Below, piece after piece: positions 42,550 to 53,674 of a DNA stretch of 64,000 nucleotides (positions are counted from its first letter, which is position 1; every line of letters begins with the position of its first letter). The position numbers were made by a program, and so were the translations under genes. The DNA is from Athripsodes cinereus (lineage: Eukaryota > Arthropoda > Insecta > Trichoptera > Leptoceridae), in contig OX388319.1 of assembly GCA_947579605.1 (NCBI GenBank), positions 19,047,447 through 19,111,446 on the forward strand, in the 5' to 3' direction. Under the pieces are notes generated by a model, which saw only the letters and a program-made list of their open reading frames with translations, made no database searches and was not told the origin of the DNA.

Positions 42550-43275
42550 AGTACCATTTTTTTTTACAAAAAAATATATTCATATTAAATACAATAAATA
42601 CAGAGGACGATTTTATCGCAAAGACGCCATTATCACCTGAGCAATGCCGTGTTTTGAGTTCGTAATCAATAACTTAACCTCCCTATGACATTGATCGAAC
42701 ACAGGTCTTTTATACCATTCATCTTGCTATCAAATGTCCCACTTATTTACTAGGCCTACTTCTTATGGTCATGGTCATCTGTCCTTACACATAACGATTT
42801 GGAATACTTCACATTAATCATTCATATGAAATTATTGTCATATATTATCTAAGTTTATACCATAAGGTTGAAATGTTACATAATATACAGAAATGCTATT
42901 ACATCATAAATAGGTAGATGATATTTGAAAATAAAAGAGTATTTGAACACCTTATGTACCATTATAATAGTGTGCTTTTTATGTTCTCTGTTCACAATAA
43001 CGATATTGATATGGGATCTATTTGGGTAAGTTGGAAAAAATAGTCTCTGACATTAAACTTGTATATTCATCTATTGAGGTGAATGTCTTTTAGTGTAAAA
43101 TTTCACAGACTCAGCGTACAGCGAAAAATACTAAATTTAATTAACTTTCACTTCTTAATTTCTATATTTTCCCTTAAACTAGCTTTCTCAACTGAAAACT
43201 ATTTTATATGAATTCAGATATTTTCAATTATAACACAAGATGATGCGACATTCAAAATAATCTAATATTATAATT
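42550..43275. other. A/T-rich, nothing firm
   Basis: A GTTCGATCAAT-like stretch in reverse near 42693 resembles a Pol III B box, but no A box or SINE body goes with it. Confidence 0.35.
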
Positions 43276-43279
43276 ATAA

Positions 43280-43520
43280 GTAGTGCAGAGGTAATGCTCT
43301 TGCCTTTGAGCACGAGGTCTCGGTTTTGATTCCCAGTCAGAGTGAAATGAAGAACGACCTTTTTCAAATTGTCTTAGGTCTGAGTGTTACATGTTTATAT
43401 GTTAAATGCATTGAGTATGTGTGCATCGTCATCTAAGTACCCATAATACAAGATTCATAGTTAAGTTTGGGATTTGATCGATCTGTGTGAATTGTCTATG
43501 GATGCAATTTTATGTTATAT
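43280..43520 (+). mobile_element. SINE T, uninterrupted copy
   Basis: TAGTGCAGAGGTAATGC (A-box side), CGGTTTTGATTCCC (decayed B box), GTGAAATGAAGAACGACCTT, TTTCAAATTGTCTTAGGTCT, GAGTGTTACATG and finally GATCTGTGTGAATTGTCTAT. At the point where the 17 kb copy carries S1, this one reads straight through. It is therefore the paralogous empty site. Confidence 0.8.
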
Positions 43521-43814
43521 TGTGAAAGAGGTCCGATTAGGTCATAGGGAAAATGAGTGAAAAAAACACATTCTATCTAACTATCTGAATACCATCATTG
43601 ATGAATATTAATTAGTTCAATATTTGTACTGAACCACACTATTCCCTCGCACTGTATTTTTAGCCATATCGTTATAAATTTTACTAGAAAAAGTAATTAA
43701 AAAATCACGTTTTAGATTAGTTTTTTTTTAAATAAACAAATCAATGAAACAATTATTTGTTTTGTTTATTAAAAACAATGAAATCAATCAGCTTCATTCG
43801 GTCCTACAGCAAAA

Positions 43815-43875
43815 TTATTTATTTATTTATAATAAAATATACGGCACAAGGCCATTAAACATATACAAAAAAAAT
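43815..43875 (-). mobile_element. LINE J 3' terminus
   Basis: The reverse complement reads TTTAATGGC, CTTGT, GCCGTATATTTT and then (AATA)n. Same hairpin class as the other J ends. Confidence 0.5.
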
Positions 43876-43879
43876 CACA

Positions 43880-44293
43880 AATAGTTCGATGCAATACAAC
43901 AATCCTTTCAAACGCAGTCACATTTACTTATCACACACACACATACACGCAACTATACAATGCGGCTAAACTATAGCACCCGCCAATAATGGATACAAAC
44001 TTATTTTATAACACTTACATACTATGCACATCAAAGTAACAATGCTGCTACCCCACTCACACTTACCACCGTCCGCATAAATAGAGACCGGGTACAGAGA
44101 GGGACGGCGTCATAATCATAATGTAGGCGGGCGCTTCAGCTCATCACGAATATAAACTGAAAATTATGTTGCCAGGTTTGACCGCAACACTCGAGTAAAA
44201 CAAAATAAATATAACACAACACATCTCTCACCCATCATCCAAAGCACAAAAATACACGACACAACAATATCAAATGCTCAAATTACAAGAAAT

Positions 44294-44327
<34 letters not shown>

Positions 44328-45168
44328 TATTTATTTCAAAAGTAGGTACACAATACAATATTATTTTCAATAAACAATGAAAAACAATCACAATAATATT
44401 ACAACTACCTCCCTATTAGAGATATCTCGTGTATAGGGAGGGACATACACAATTGTTATATGTTATGTGCTTTTACCAATAAATAAAAAAATAAAAACAA
44501 ACATAGCATGCATGGCATAATACAGAACTCTAAAATAATTAATCATTTATGGAATATAAAACAACTTAAAGTAATGTAAAATAAATTAAATTTACAAAAA
44601 ATAAAATTTGAAATATTAGGTACTTAATTATACTAAAATAAAATTTGAAAAAAATTTATAAGAATGTCAAATACAAATTTAAAAATCACAAAAAATAAAA
44701 TTTCATACATTCACTCACATTATATCACACATTCACTCACGTAGCTGACTGTTCAGTCCAAACTCTGTAAAAATAATTCTAAAGAAAAAACAATAGAAAC
44801 ATTTCTAAAGTCCAAATTCAAATTACTCCAGACATTGACTTTTCAGGTTTTTTACAAACAATACACGAAATACAACAAGCGTCCCATCATACTAAAGGGG
44901 CGAATCAAATAAAAAAAGGTTTGCATCAAGGGTGTATCTAGAATAATTCTACAACAATAAACAATTATTGTTTCTGAGGTTGGGGGACCAGAAGGTTTGA
45001 TTTTTTTTATTATTATGACTATTACCTGTGTAGAACTTCTTCGGTCACAATTCGGTATAGGGCTAAATTCTAAACTTTCCAATATTTTTACCCTCTTGCC
45101 ACATTGCAAAATATTCAATTTGGTATAGGAATTTGAAATATTTAACTATCTTATTTATTTGTTTTATT
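43880..45168. other. A/T-rich, (TAA)n at 44297-44324, no gene
   Basis: The stretch 43940-44170 is less A/T-rich and may be 3' UTR of the LINE J end on its left. The 88-codon minus frame at 44852-45118 has no recognised motif. Confidence 0.4.
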
Positions 45169-45171
45169 GTC

Positions 45172-45350
45172 CAATAAGATGGAGCGACCAATTTAAGGAG
45201 GCCATTATACAGCTTACTACACGAAGCATTGCACATGGCGGAGGATCGCTCAAGATGCAGAAAGATGGTGTACAGGACGAAGCATGATGGTCACGATCCT
45301 CAGGATTGAGGGACCGACGGAGATCATGATAATAATGATTCTTCACTGTA
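45172..45350 (+). mobile_element. LINE C 3' end
   Basis: RWSDQFKEAIIQ, then after a 1-base frame change LHEALHMAEDRSRCRKMVYR, TKHDGHDPQD and a stop. The tail is GACGGAGATCATGATAATAA. Homologous to 29.11-29.36 kb. Confidence 0.7.
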
Positions 45351-45354
45351 CATT

Positions 45355-45938
45355 GCTAATAATATATCAAATCAATACAACGTATCATAAAAATATCAGT
45401 TATACTATTCAGTGTAAAAAGTGCGAGTGGTGTATTTGTACAACAATTTTAGATCCACCTTTTATTTGGTCTGACTACAAGTAAGAGAGGGGATGTTACT
45501 TACTAACGCCAATTTATTCATACTTTGATATTAATTTTGTCAACTTTTCTACTGATTTCGAATACGCCTATGACCAGTAAAGTAATTGAATAAAATTTAA
45601 TTAATCTCCCATTCCAAAACTGTCAACAATATTCATGGACCGGCTAGTGTTTTTGCTTTCTACTATTATTTTTTTTTTCAAATCAAAATTGTTTTTATAC
45701 CTACGTACGAGATGATATAATTTTGTTTTCGCATCATTAATTTTATCATTTTCTCTTTTTTCTATGTGTTTGTTACAACTTTGCTAATATAAAACAAATT
45801 TCTATCGATTTTGTTATTAGACAACACTGTTGTGATTTTTTGTACTAAAGAAAAATAAATGTCCGGATCCGGTATCCGGAGAAAAAAGATCTCTCATTCT
45901 TTAATGTTTTTTTTTGTGTTTTTTCGAGTGTTCTGTAC
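45355..45938. other. A/T-rich, nothing recognised
   Basis: No signature seen. Confidence 0.4.
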
Positions 45939-45940
45939 TA

Positions 45941-46198
45941 CACTGAGAAAAATACTCACAACGAATCATTGGTAAGTACTATCAGATTAGGACAAGAGAT
46001 AGTAAAAACGATTCATTAGTACGAATCTATAATATTAACCTATCGCAAACAAGTCGTTGGTAAATTTACCAATAATTTGTTTGCCTAAAGTAAATACTAT
46101 AGATTCGTACTAATGAATCGTGTGTACTATCTCTGGTCCTAATCTGATAGTACGTACCAATGATTCGTTGTGAAATTTCGTGAGTGTTTTTCTCAGTG
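45941..46198. mobile_element. 258 bp palindromic MITE, copy 2, TA target site
   Basis: Same length and ends as 5483-5740, with about 16 differences by eye (roughly 94 % identity). TA at 45939-45940 and 46199-46200. The target context differs from copy 1, so these are independent insertions. Confidence 0.85.
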
Positions 46199-46204
46199 TA
46201 GTCT

Positions 46205-46645
46205 CCATAAACTTTAAAGTTTTTTTTACACTTTCCTATAGGTACACAGATGTCAGTAAAGCTGACAGACTTATCACTTACGTAATATCTTCTAGACTGA
46301 GTATGAATAGATTTTTGAAATTTGACAAAACCAATAGAATATGAATATATTATGTATCTTTATATTATGTATCTATTAGAATATGAATATATTTTGTATC
46401 TTTTCTTCTAATGGAGTATATTTATTATTCTTATTAAACTGTAATTTTGTTTCTTTAGTTTAATTCGTATGGCTTAAATAATAATATCAGATTGATTTTT
46501 GTTTTCTTATTGGAATATATTGTTTTCTTGTTGGAATATTTTATTAAAGTTGATTCATAATTTAAGATAATTGAAATAGAAAATAAGTATAATAATGGTA
46601 GTTAATCATAAGGTTATTATAAGTTATAAAATTAAATGTTATCTT
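46205..46645. other. A/T-rich with short local duplications
   Basis: AGAATATGAATATATT occurs at 46337 and 46379 followed by similar sequence. Nothing coding. Confidence 0.4.
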
Positions 46646-46647
46646 TA

Positions 46648-47716
46648 TAACTTATGGCATCCTACCCAAGGTGGTAACCATCATCAAAGCCCTGCATATG
46701 GACTCTGAATGTTCTGTCAGAACATCAAGTGGTCCAACTGACACCTTCAGGATCACCACTAGAGTCCGGCAGGGCTGTGTATTGGCACCTTTTATCTTTG
46801 CCATAATTGTGGACCACCTGCTCAGAAAATCTATTCTGGGCCCTGGCGGTGTGCCTTTATCACAGCGTGAAAACAGTGAGACGTCTGTGGGAGTGTTGCA
46901 CGATCTTGAATATGCGGATGATCTAGCCCTTTTTAATACATCTGTGGACGGATTACAGTGCAACGCTAATGCTCTTTATGAAAATTCCTTGCGCCTTGGC
47001 CTTCATATCAACGCTGATAAACGGAGTGCATATGTAATAGTACATGCACAAGTACTCACACCCCACTAATGGTTGGTAATTCCCAAATATCTCAGGTTAG
47101 CAAATTCAGGTACCTGGGAGCAACCATAACGCCAGAGGGTGATTTCCGGTCGGAATTACCAATCCGCATAGGAGCAGCTAGCGGGGCTTTCAATAACATG
47201 AACAAAGATTGGAAGGCGTCTGGACTCAGCATCAGGACAAAATGCCGCTTGTTCAATGCGTGCATCATCCCAATCCTTCTCTATGGCTGTGAGTCTTGGC
47301 ACTTAACCAAGGCTCAAGAGCGGAAGATACTAAGCTTTGAAAACATGTGTCTTAGAAGGATTTTGGATGTCAAATGGTATGAACATGTTACAAATGATGC
47401 TGTGCACCGGCGCACCCAGCAGAGACCTGTAATCTCCGTAATACAGGAGAGACGATGGTCCTGGCTGGGACATGTTTTGAGTATGCCTAATGATAGTTGG
47501 CCAAAAAGAGCACTGTTCTTCCGTCCGCAGGGGTTCCGTCGGCCCGGGCGTCTCTCTTTCACAATACACCGTTCCTATGACAACGTTATCAGAGCGCAAG
47601 GAATGTCGTGGAAAGAGGTGACGCAATTGGCACAGAGACGCTCTGAATGTAGGAGGCTGGTTTCTGCCCTGTGCTCCCGAGAGGAGCGTTGAGGGCGATG
47701 ATGATGATGATGATTA
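46648..47716 (+). mobile_element. LINE B, 3' half of the RT ORF (longest copy)
   Basis: Starts inside the reverse transcriptase. TRVRQGCVLAPFIFAIIVDH is RT motif B, LEYADDLALFNTS has the YADD box, and LRLGLHINADK follows. The first frame closes at about 47067; the second resumes from about 47055 (overlapping) with LMVGNSQISQVSKFRYLGAT, PILLYGCESWHLT, ILSFENMCLRRILDVKW, RRWSWLGHVLSMP and finally LVSALCSREER and a stop at 47690-47692. The 3' end is CTCCCGAGAGGAG and a (GATGAT)n tail. Only one clear frame break, so this is the youngest B copy. Clade not resolved; the layout fits RTE- or CR1-group LINEs. Confidence 0.85.
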
Positions 47717-47751
47717 TAACTTGATTAAATAAAAAAATAAAAAAAAGACAA

Positions 47752-47902
47752 CTAGTGCTGTCTCAGTTTTGCTGAGACAGTTCTTTTCCAAAACCTGGTT
47801 GCGAAAATTCCTTTCGAAATTCCGCGACCCAGCCGGGAATTGCACCCAGGACCTCGACGATGCAAGTTAACTGCGGTTGCCGTTGCACCACGTGACCGGT
47901 TA
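47752..47902 (-). mobile_element. second tRNA-like SINE head
   Basis: The minus strand starts AACCGGTCACGTGGTGCAAC, then GAGGTCCTGGGTGCAATTCC (a B box with two changes) and GGCTGGGTCGCGGAATTTCG. It ends with a perfect 9 bp inverted repeat CTGTCTCAG ... CTGAGACAG at 47759-47781. A tRNA-derived SINE unrelated to SINE T in its body. Single copy in this window. Confidence 0.6.
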
Positions 47903-47909
47903 AAGTTAT

Positions 47910-48855
47910 CACGAATAAGATATTTAAAACTTTGCAATAAGTTATACCGCCTATACCGAATATGCTTGTAATCAATGTACAGTAAAGAATAAATAAAAAA
48001 ATATATTAATATAATGACTCTATTAGATTCATTCATAACATCATCAAGTCATCTCTTACAAATATTTTCCAATAAAAATAAGACATTTAGGATAGGTGGA
48101 ATATCATATCTTTAGGTAATGTTCTCGAAATCTTGCCTTCCTTTAACGTATAATCGAAATTTCATGAAAAAATGAAAAAAAGTGTGAACTATTCTTAACC
48201 GCAGAATTCACAAAACAATCTAATACAATTTGTAATTGGACTATTTTTATATAATGTCATTTTTGATAACATATTTACAAAAAAATAATACACATCATTA
48301 TTTCTTACACGTGTTCCGTAATAATACAATATTACCCATAAAAGTCGTATTATTGCATCACAAAAACACAATATAATATCCATTTAGTAACAAATAAGTA
48401 GTTTGACAAACTCAAATAAATCAAACAGATTGATGTACTTAATAATTTTATTATTACTATGTACCTACCCTTAATGTTATTGACATTTTATTTTGTCAAA
48501 TAAACGATGGGATGTTTGATGGGACTACTTACTATCGAAAGATATTTATATGAAACTAGCTTAAACCCCTTTTCGAGGAAATTTCATTACATTGACAAAA
48601 AGCATCTTTAAAAGCATATGCGGGTATTCTACTAGTAGGTATAATATTTAAGAAGAAGCGAAAAAATGGGGGAAATTATTTAAAATATGATAACTTTTCT
48701 ATTTGTGAGACATATTTATTTTGATATAGGTACTTTCATTCTTGAAAGCTAAATGCTTATAAGACCATTGATATATAGGATTTGTAACAGTTCTTGTTTT
48801 TCATTCACATTATTGAAAATAGGTATATATAATTGGTGCAAAGATACTCTAAATA
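47910..48855. other. A/T-rich, nothing recognised
   Basis: No signature seen. Confidence 0.5.
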
Positions 48856-48861
48856 GAAAAG

Positions 48862-49078
48862 GATGGTTTCCATCCTGTGCAATCATGAGAAGTGCTGGCA
48901 GGCGAATTCTTATTCTGTCGGGTCCCCCAACGTTGGCAATCACCTCGGCGAACCTGTCCCTGTCATGCACCGCTCGTAACAGCTCCTCCACACTTCGGAT
49001 GCCGGTCCACCCACTCCCTTATGTTTCGCATCCAGAACATCTGTCTCCTACCAGGTCCTCGGCGTCCTTCAATTAAAC
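48862..49078 (-). mobile_element. LINE D C-terminal fragment, frameshifted
   Basis: The minus strand reads IEGRRGPGRRQMFWMRNIRE and WVD, then in another frame IRSVEELLRAVHDRDRFAEV and IANVGGPDRIRI. GRRGPGRR.xxWxxNxRxW before VEELxRxxxDRxxF is a common C-terminal plan in insect LINE ORFs. The frame change falls at about 49003. Confidence 0.7.
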
Positions 49079-49084
49079 AGGCGA

Positions 49085-49420
49085 ATTAACTTTCAACAAA
49101 TACGCGTCAAGGATGCTAGATTTCATGAAACGGATGCTATTTTTTATAATAGGCATTAGTTTTCCTTTTGATTATCAGATACAATTTAATATATCTATGA
49201 ATAAACGGACTACGATATTTATAGGGAAATTATTATTGTTTTGTTACTCGTGTATCAAAGAATCACGCAAACCAAAGACAATATTTCATTGCAAGTTCAA
49301 TGCTTAATCACAACCATTTCATGTCTATTCACAATGTTTGCCTTGAAGTACTATAGATATTCTGACGTCTTATTTATGTTAACCTTGACTTTCGACGTAT
49401 ATAATAATAATATATAATAA
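49085..49420. other. A/T-rich, nothing recognised
   Basis: No signature seen. Confidence 0.4.
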
Positions 49421-49421
49421 G

Positions 49422-49635
49422 TACAGCGGCCCGCAGAATAGAACCACCCGCAGACCCATCACAAATGAAGAGCAGCCCTGTCCAAAGTGCGACAAAGTGT
49501 GCTTGTCCAGAATCGGCCTCCACAGTCACCTTCGATGGCATCACCGGCAGGAACAACTACGTAGCAACGATTCTCCGGATGCTTCATAAATATGCTCAGC
49601 AACGGGCTCTAGGCATTATTATTATTATTATTATA
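49422..49635 (+). mobile_element. LINE tail with C2H2-like zinc finger
   Basis: One frame gives EEQPCPKCDKVCLSRIGLHS followed by HLRWHHRQEQL and a stop at 49587-49589, then GGCATTATTATTATT. CPxC...C.SRIGL.SH.R.H at the very C-terminus is a feature of several LINE ORFs. The preceding residues in the frame (from about 49430) are not conserved enough to place the clade. Confidence 0.65.
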
Positions 49636-49639
49636 TAAT

Positions 49640-51340
49640 AATAGTATTTATCTATTATTTCCCCCCTAACGTTTCAAGAACCACCCTTCCTACGACAATG
49701 ATTTTACCGTCATGTAAATAGTTAACTGTGTTAGAATACGTGTGGTTTGAGGTCGAAAGTAGATAGATTTTTTTTTAAGTTTATATAAATACTCTTTGTA
49801 TTGAATTCTATAAAATAGTATTTTTCAAAACATTCTAACTCTATGCAATGTATATGAAAAACAGCTTAGGAATTCCAAGTTTTTTTTTAAAATAGGCATC
49901 ATTCAATTGAACAATCCGGTTAAATCCGGTTACACAATAAAAATATTAGTAAATATTCTAAACATTTGTTGCTGACTGATCGAACTAGCAGCCGATAAAG
50001 TATTGAACTTAATTGTTCCGGCGCCATTTAGACGGGAGATCGCGATCCATTTGAGATCTGAAAAATGAAATCCCTCCCTAAAAGATGGTTGCTTCTAAGG
50101 TTTGCATAAAGCGTCTTTCGATTGTTGGACCTTAAATCATGACAGTGAGAATGGTGGAATTGGTGAAAGTTGTCCATGGACACCGAAAGTGATCACTTAA
50201 GCCAGTCTAGAGCCAATTCGTAAGCGTTGGGGCACCTTTCTCACTTCTTCCGATTAAATTTAACACAATGTTGCATTGTGTAGACATGGTTCTCCAATCG
50301 AGGTTTCTGATTGGTTTTATCATTCAGTTAGCTTTTGGGTTCTACTGATATTCTACTCTAAATGGAATTATCCAAGATTCGATCCTGAGACATTCAAATA
50401 ATCACCCTGAATGGAATCGCTAAGTTCTTCACTCTTTTCTCAAGAGAATATTATGCAACCTCAACTATAAGTATCAAAATATATTAGAAAACACAATAAT
50501 ATCGTTAAAAAAAGATCATTTAAAACTTTCAACACATTCAAATTTAAAAAAAAAATCTCCAACACATTCGAATCGCATTTCTATCTTATTATGAACATAC
50601 AAAAATATATTTTAATCGCATTAAAACTCTATCAAAATTACAATAAAATCGCATCGAAACCACACACAATATATTATAACGAGACATTCGAATTTTGAAC
50701 AATCTTGCTATGTGAAATGTTAACAGTGTAAATTAATTTAATTTTAAATTTATTCATAAAATTTACAATTAAGTACCTTCTTATTAATTATAACGATTTA
50801 AACAATATTTATTTTACAAATAAACTTATTTTACGATGTATCATAGCAGTTAATACAACCTTGATCTTGTATTGAGAAAATTGTTTTTTCCACATACGTA
50901 CATAAATGATTGTATGTAGTTTACAACACATAATTACCCAAAGTTATCCTCTGACCTGTAATATCTGACTCCATATAATTTATTCAATATCCATCTCAAT
51001 TCCTTAGTATTGCAGCTATGCCCTCTATGACCTTTGTTGTTATATCCTCATTGAGGTCGAATAATAAATAAACGAATAAAATAGCAGGTATTATAAATTT
51101 ATTCAGTATATGTATGTATGCTCGAATGAACATAGAAGTTCTTTGTAGAATTATTACCTTGTTGTTCACAAGTAAACAACAAAAAATGTATTAGTGCTTT
51201 GTCAACAGAATAATTTCTAATAAAATAATTTCGATAAACAATTAGTATTTTCATAAAGTAAATAATAATTATCTTCCAATACATTCATCCTATTACACGA
51301 CATCTCTTTAATGATTACCAATATAACCACCCTCAAATTT
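49640..51340. other. A/T-rich, nothing recognised
   Basis: The stretch 49990-50270 is less A/T-rich but gives no coding frame or known repeat. Repeated AACACATTC(A/G)AAT near 50530-50570. Confidence 0.5.
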
Positions 51341-51345
51341 TACAT

Positions 51346-51490
51346 ACATACATACATACATCTTCTTCCCCTTGTCCTAGTTGGGTCGGGGGCCCATTGC
51401 GCCTAGGTACCTCCTCCAGAGATCCCTGTCCACCGCTGCTTCCAGGACCTCTGGCCACTCCAAACCAAGTCTTTCATCACACAAGTTTTG
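51346..51490 (-). mobile_element. LINE R 3' end
   Basis: The minus frame reads GLEWPEVLEAAVDRDLWRRY, LGAMGPRPN and a stop, with a (GTAT)n tail at 51346-51360. Better preserved than the 16.4 kb copy. Confidence 0.75.
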
Positions 51491-51689
51491 ATAAAGCATA
51501 TTCTACTTATTCAGTACTCTTGAAAATGCCCATTGAATTGTATGAAAGCGTTAGTCTTAATAAAATAAAGTGAAAATATAATAGTGTTATTAATTCTTTT
51601 TAAATTATTTAATATGATTTTTCACAGCGTAAACACAAACACCCTTCAACAATAATTATCAAAATAGTTAAAAAAAAAACTGTTTTAAA

Positions 51690-51805
51690 ACTGAGGAATT
51701 GGCGTCCATGTATGAGAAAAAGAAGCGAAAGAAATAATGTGTGAGGATAGAGGATATGACGTTCCGTTCTCTTTGCCTACCCCACTTGAGATAAGGCTTT
51801 TAGAC
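51690..51805 (+). mobile_element. LINE A 3' end, short
   Basis: TTGGCGTCCATGTATGAGAA, GAAGCGAAAGAAATAATGTG, GACGTTCCGTTCTCTTTGCC and TACCCCACTTGAGATAAGGC follow LINE A. The last 30-odd codons with several changes. Confidence 0.65.
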
Positions 51806-51809
51806 GTTG

Positions 51810-52360
51810 TAAAGATAGTTATGAATTACTTTGATAAAAAAATGTTCTCAAGTATTCATACTAAAATATTATGATTGAATTAACCCAAACACATTGTAGA
51901 ACTTACATACATATAATGTCGGAATGTGTCTATGCGTATGGACACGTACGTTGCATGTCCCACGTTTTTTCTCGATAATGGTTACATCCTTTTCCTTTCA
52001 CTGTGTGATAAAATGTTTGTACTTATGAAAAAGGTTCAAAGAATTCTTTTGTATTTGTGTTTGTATTTTTCAAAAGCCTTTAATGTAATTCTTAAAAGAG
52101 AGAGAGGGTTAACCACGTGGAATAGAATTTAATGATTTTAAGGACAGCCCTTAACCTAGAAAAATAATATATTAGCGTGTTAGAAGAACGTTTGCCATAC
52201 TGTCACGACACATTCTACAAATTTCATTTACTACAAATGATAAACGCACAAGTGATCATCACAGTTTTGTAAAAATAGCACTTCGGATGCTGGCATAACT
52301 CATCATTAAATTGAACTTTAAAAAAAATCTCATACTTAAGTAATTACAAATGTTTGGAGT
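51810..52360. other. A/T-rich, nothing firm
   Basis: GGTTAACCACGTGGAA at 52107 recalls a LINE A phrase, but the match is too short to call. Confidence 0.35.
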
Positions 52361-52365
52361 CAAAA

Positions 52366-52544
52366 AACTTTACAAATACCACTAAAAATTAATCTACGCG
52401 CGACCAAGGTTTCAACAGGTAACCTGTCATTCTCAAGCGCAATATTTGACTATTTGACGACGCAACTTTACAAATACCACTAAAAATTAATCTACGCGCG
52501 GCTAAGGTTTCAGCAGGTAACCTGTCATTATCAAGCGCAATATT
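52366..52544 (-). repeat. two tandem copies of family d, hammerhead-like motif
   Basis: Copies at 52366-52446 and 52464-52544, period 98 bp. On the minus strand each reads TGCGC, TTGAGAAT or TTGATAAT, an ACAGG...CCTG hairpin, GAA, ACCTTGGT or ACCTTAGC, C and GCGCG, then TAGATTAATTTTTAGTGG. TGCGC and GCGCG give a five-pair stem I. Direct tandem arrangement of terminal repeats is the other configuration known for Penelope-like elements. Confidence 0.7.
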
Positions 52545-52549
52545 GACAA

Positions 52550-52895
52550 CATTTGTAATCATGTTTAGAAACTACCACAACGTTACCGCCAAATCAATAA
52601 ATAATAATTCTCATACGTGATTTTTTCGAGACTAGTATTTTACGTTGGCATTTTTTTAACATTAATTTTATTTTATTATGTTAAATTTTTTTGAAATAAA
52701 CTTCAAACTTTCAGAATTTCAAAGTGAAACTAATATAACTACCTAACAAAAGTAATGTACGATAAAAATTAATTTTCGAATATACATAAGTAACATGCAT
52801 ATTAATTGAAGACCGATTTTTAATCAGGTTAACTAGAAGATGCCGCAAAACTTCGATAACTTCACCCTTCTCCCATGCCCCGTGAGGTCCTAGGT
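52550..52895. other. A/T-rich, nothing recognised
   Basis: No signature seen. Confidence 0.4.
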
Positions 52896-52899
52896 AAAA

Positions 52900-53112
52900 A
52901 ATAGGACTTCTACTATTTTTTCAATTTTTCAAGTGTCATGTAGAATGTTGGTGTTCGTTAAACCTCACGTAAAAGACAACTAACACCTGCGATGGCACCC
53001 GTCCTAAGAATCTAATTTTACAACTGGCACGGAATGGACAACCTGCATGTTTATTCCATGCAGTTTGCCCGCTGGCTGTCTACTTATAGAACATGCCGTG
53101 ATGTTATAGTAT
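52900..53112 (+). mobile_element. SINE S1, near full length, diverged
   Basis: TTTTTCAAGTGTCATGTAGA, GTTCGTTAAACC, GCGATGGCACCCGTCCTAAG, CTGGCACGGAATGGACAACC, TGCATGTTTATTCCATGCAG and ATGCCGTGATGTTATAGTAT. Confidence 0.7.
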
Positions 53113-53171
53113 AGAAGTGTACTGTATATGTATTACGTCTTATAAGTTTAAGGTTTAATAATAATAATAAT

Positions 53172-53668
53172 AACTAGACAACTTATTTATGATGCGCCGT
53201 TTTGTGGAAAAACCACCGCAAGGGCCCATTCAAGAATCATAACACCTCCTGAACAATAGGGGGTTTTAACCTCGTCTTGAACACCTTCACACTCTCCAGA
53301 GTTCGCAAATCATAGGGAATTTTGTTCCACAACAACGGACCAGCCACACGGAAGGCACGGTCAACATAGTTGGCCAGACCCCCCCCCCACCACGCGGTTC
53401 CACAAGTCTATTGACAGAGTCTGTGTTTGCAGATCTTAGTGATTTTTTCCTGTCCTTTGCCTCCTCAGAAATGCAGAACTCCGAGATGTACATTGGTGCC
53501 ATGTCATGTAGTGCCTTGAACATAGTCAATATGATTATAAACTCCACTCTTTCTCTGACTTTGAGTCAGTGAAGATCTTTTAGAAGAGAAGTTATGTGAC
53601 AGGTTTTGTTGGCATTGTAGATCAATCTAGCAGCTGCATTAAATACTTGTCTTGGCCTCCTCAACAGG
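53172..53668 (-). mobile_element. CR1/L2-like LINE C-terminus
   Basis: The minus strand reads MFKALHDMAPMYISEF, KDRKKSLRSANTDSVNRLVE, then with a frame change RAFRVAGPLLWNKIPYDLRT and LESVKVFKTRLKPPIVQEVL and a stop. The frame break coincides with a run of ten C at 53380-53389. The 3' UTR with AACCACCGCAAGGG is shared with 33.8 kb. The longest copy of this family here. Confidence 0.8.
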
Positions 53669-53674
53669 CAGACA

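Noticed and set aside
42605..42715. Possible third tRNA-derived SINE
   Set aside because: Only a B-box-like word; no A box at the right distance and no second copy in the window.
46652..46963. 103-codon minus-strand frame
   Set aside because: Antisense of the LINE B reverse transcriptase.
47314..47626. Two overlapping minus-strand frames (82 and 98 codons)
   Set aside because: Antisense of LINE B. The same antisense text occurs in the other B fragments only because they are copies.
53380..53389. Run of C possibly marking programmed frameshifting in the CR1-like LINE
   Set aside because: The copy is truncated and diverged; a homopolymer length error or decay explains the frame change better.
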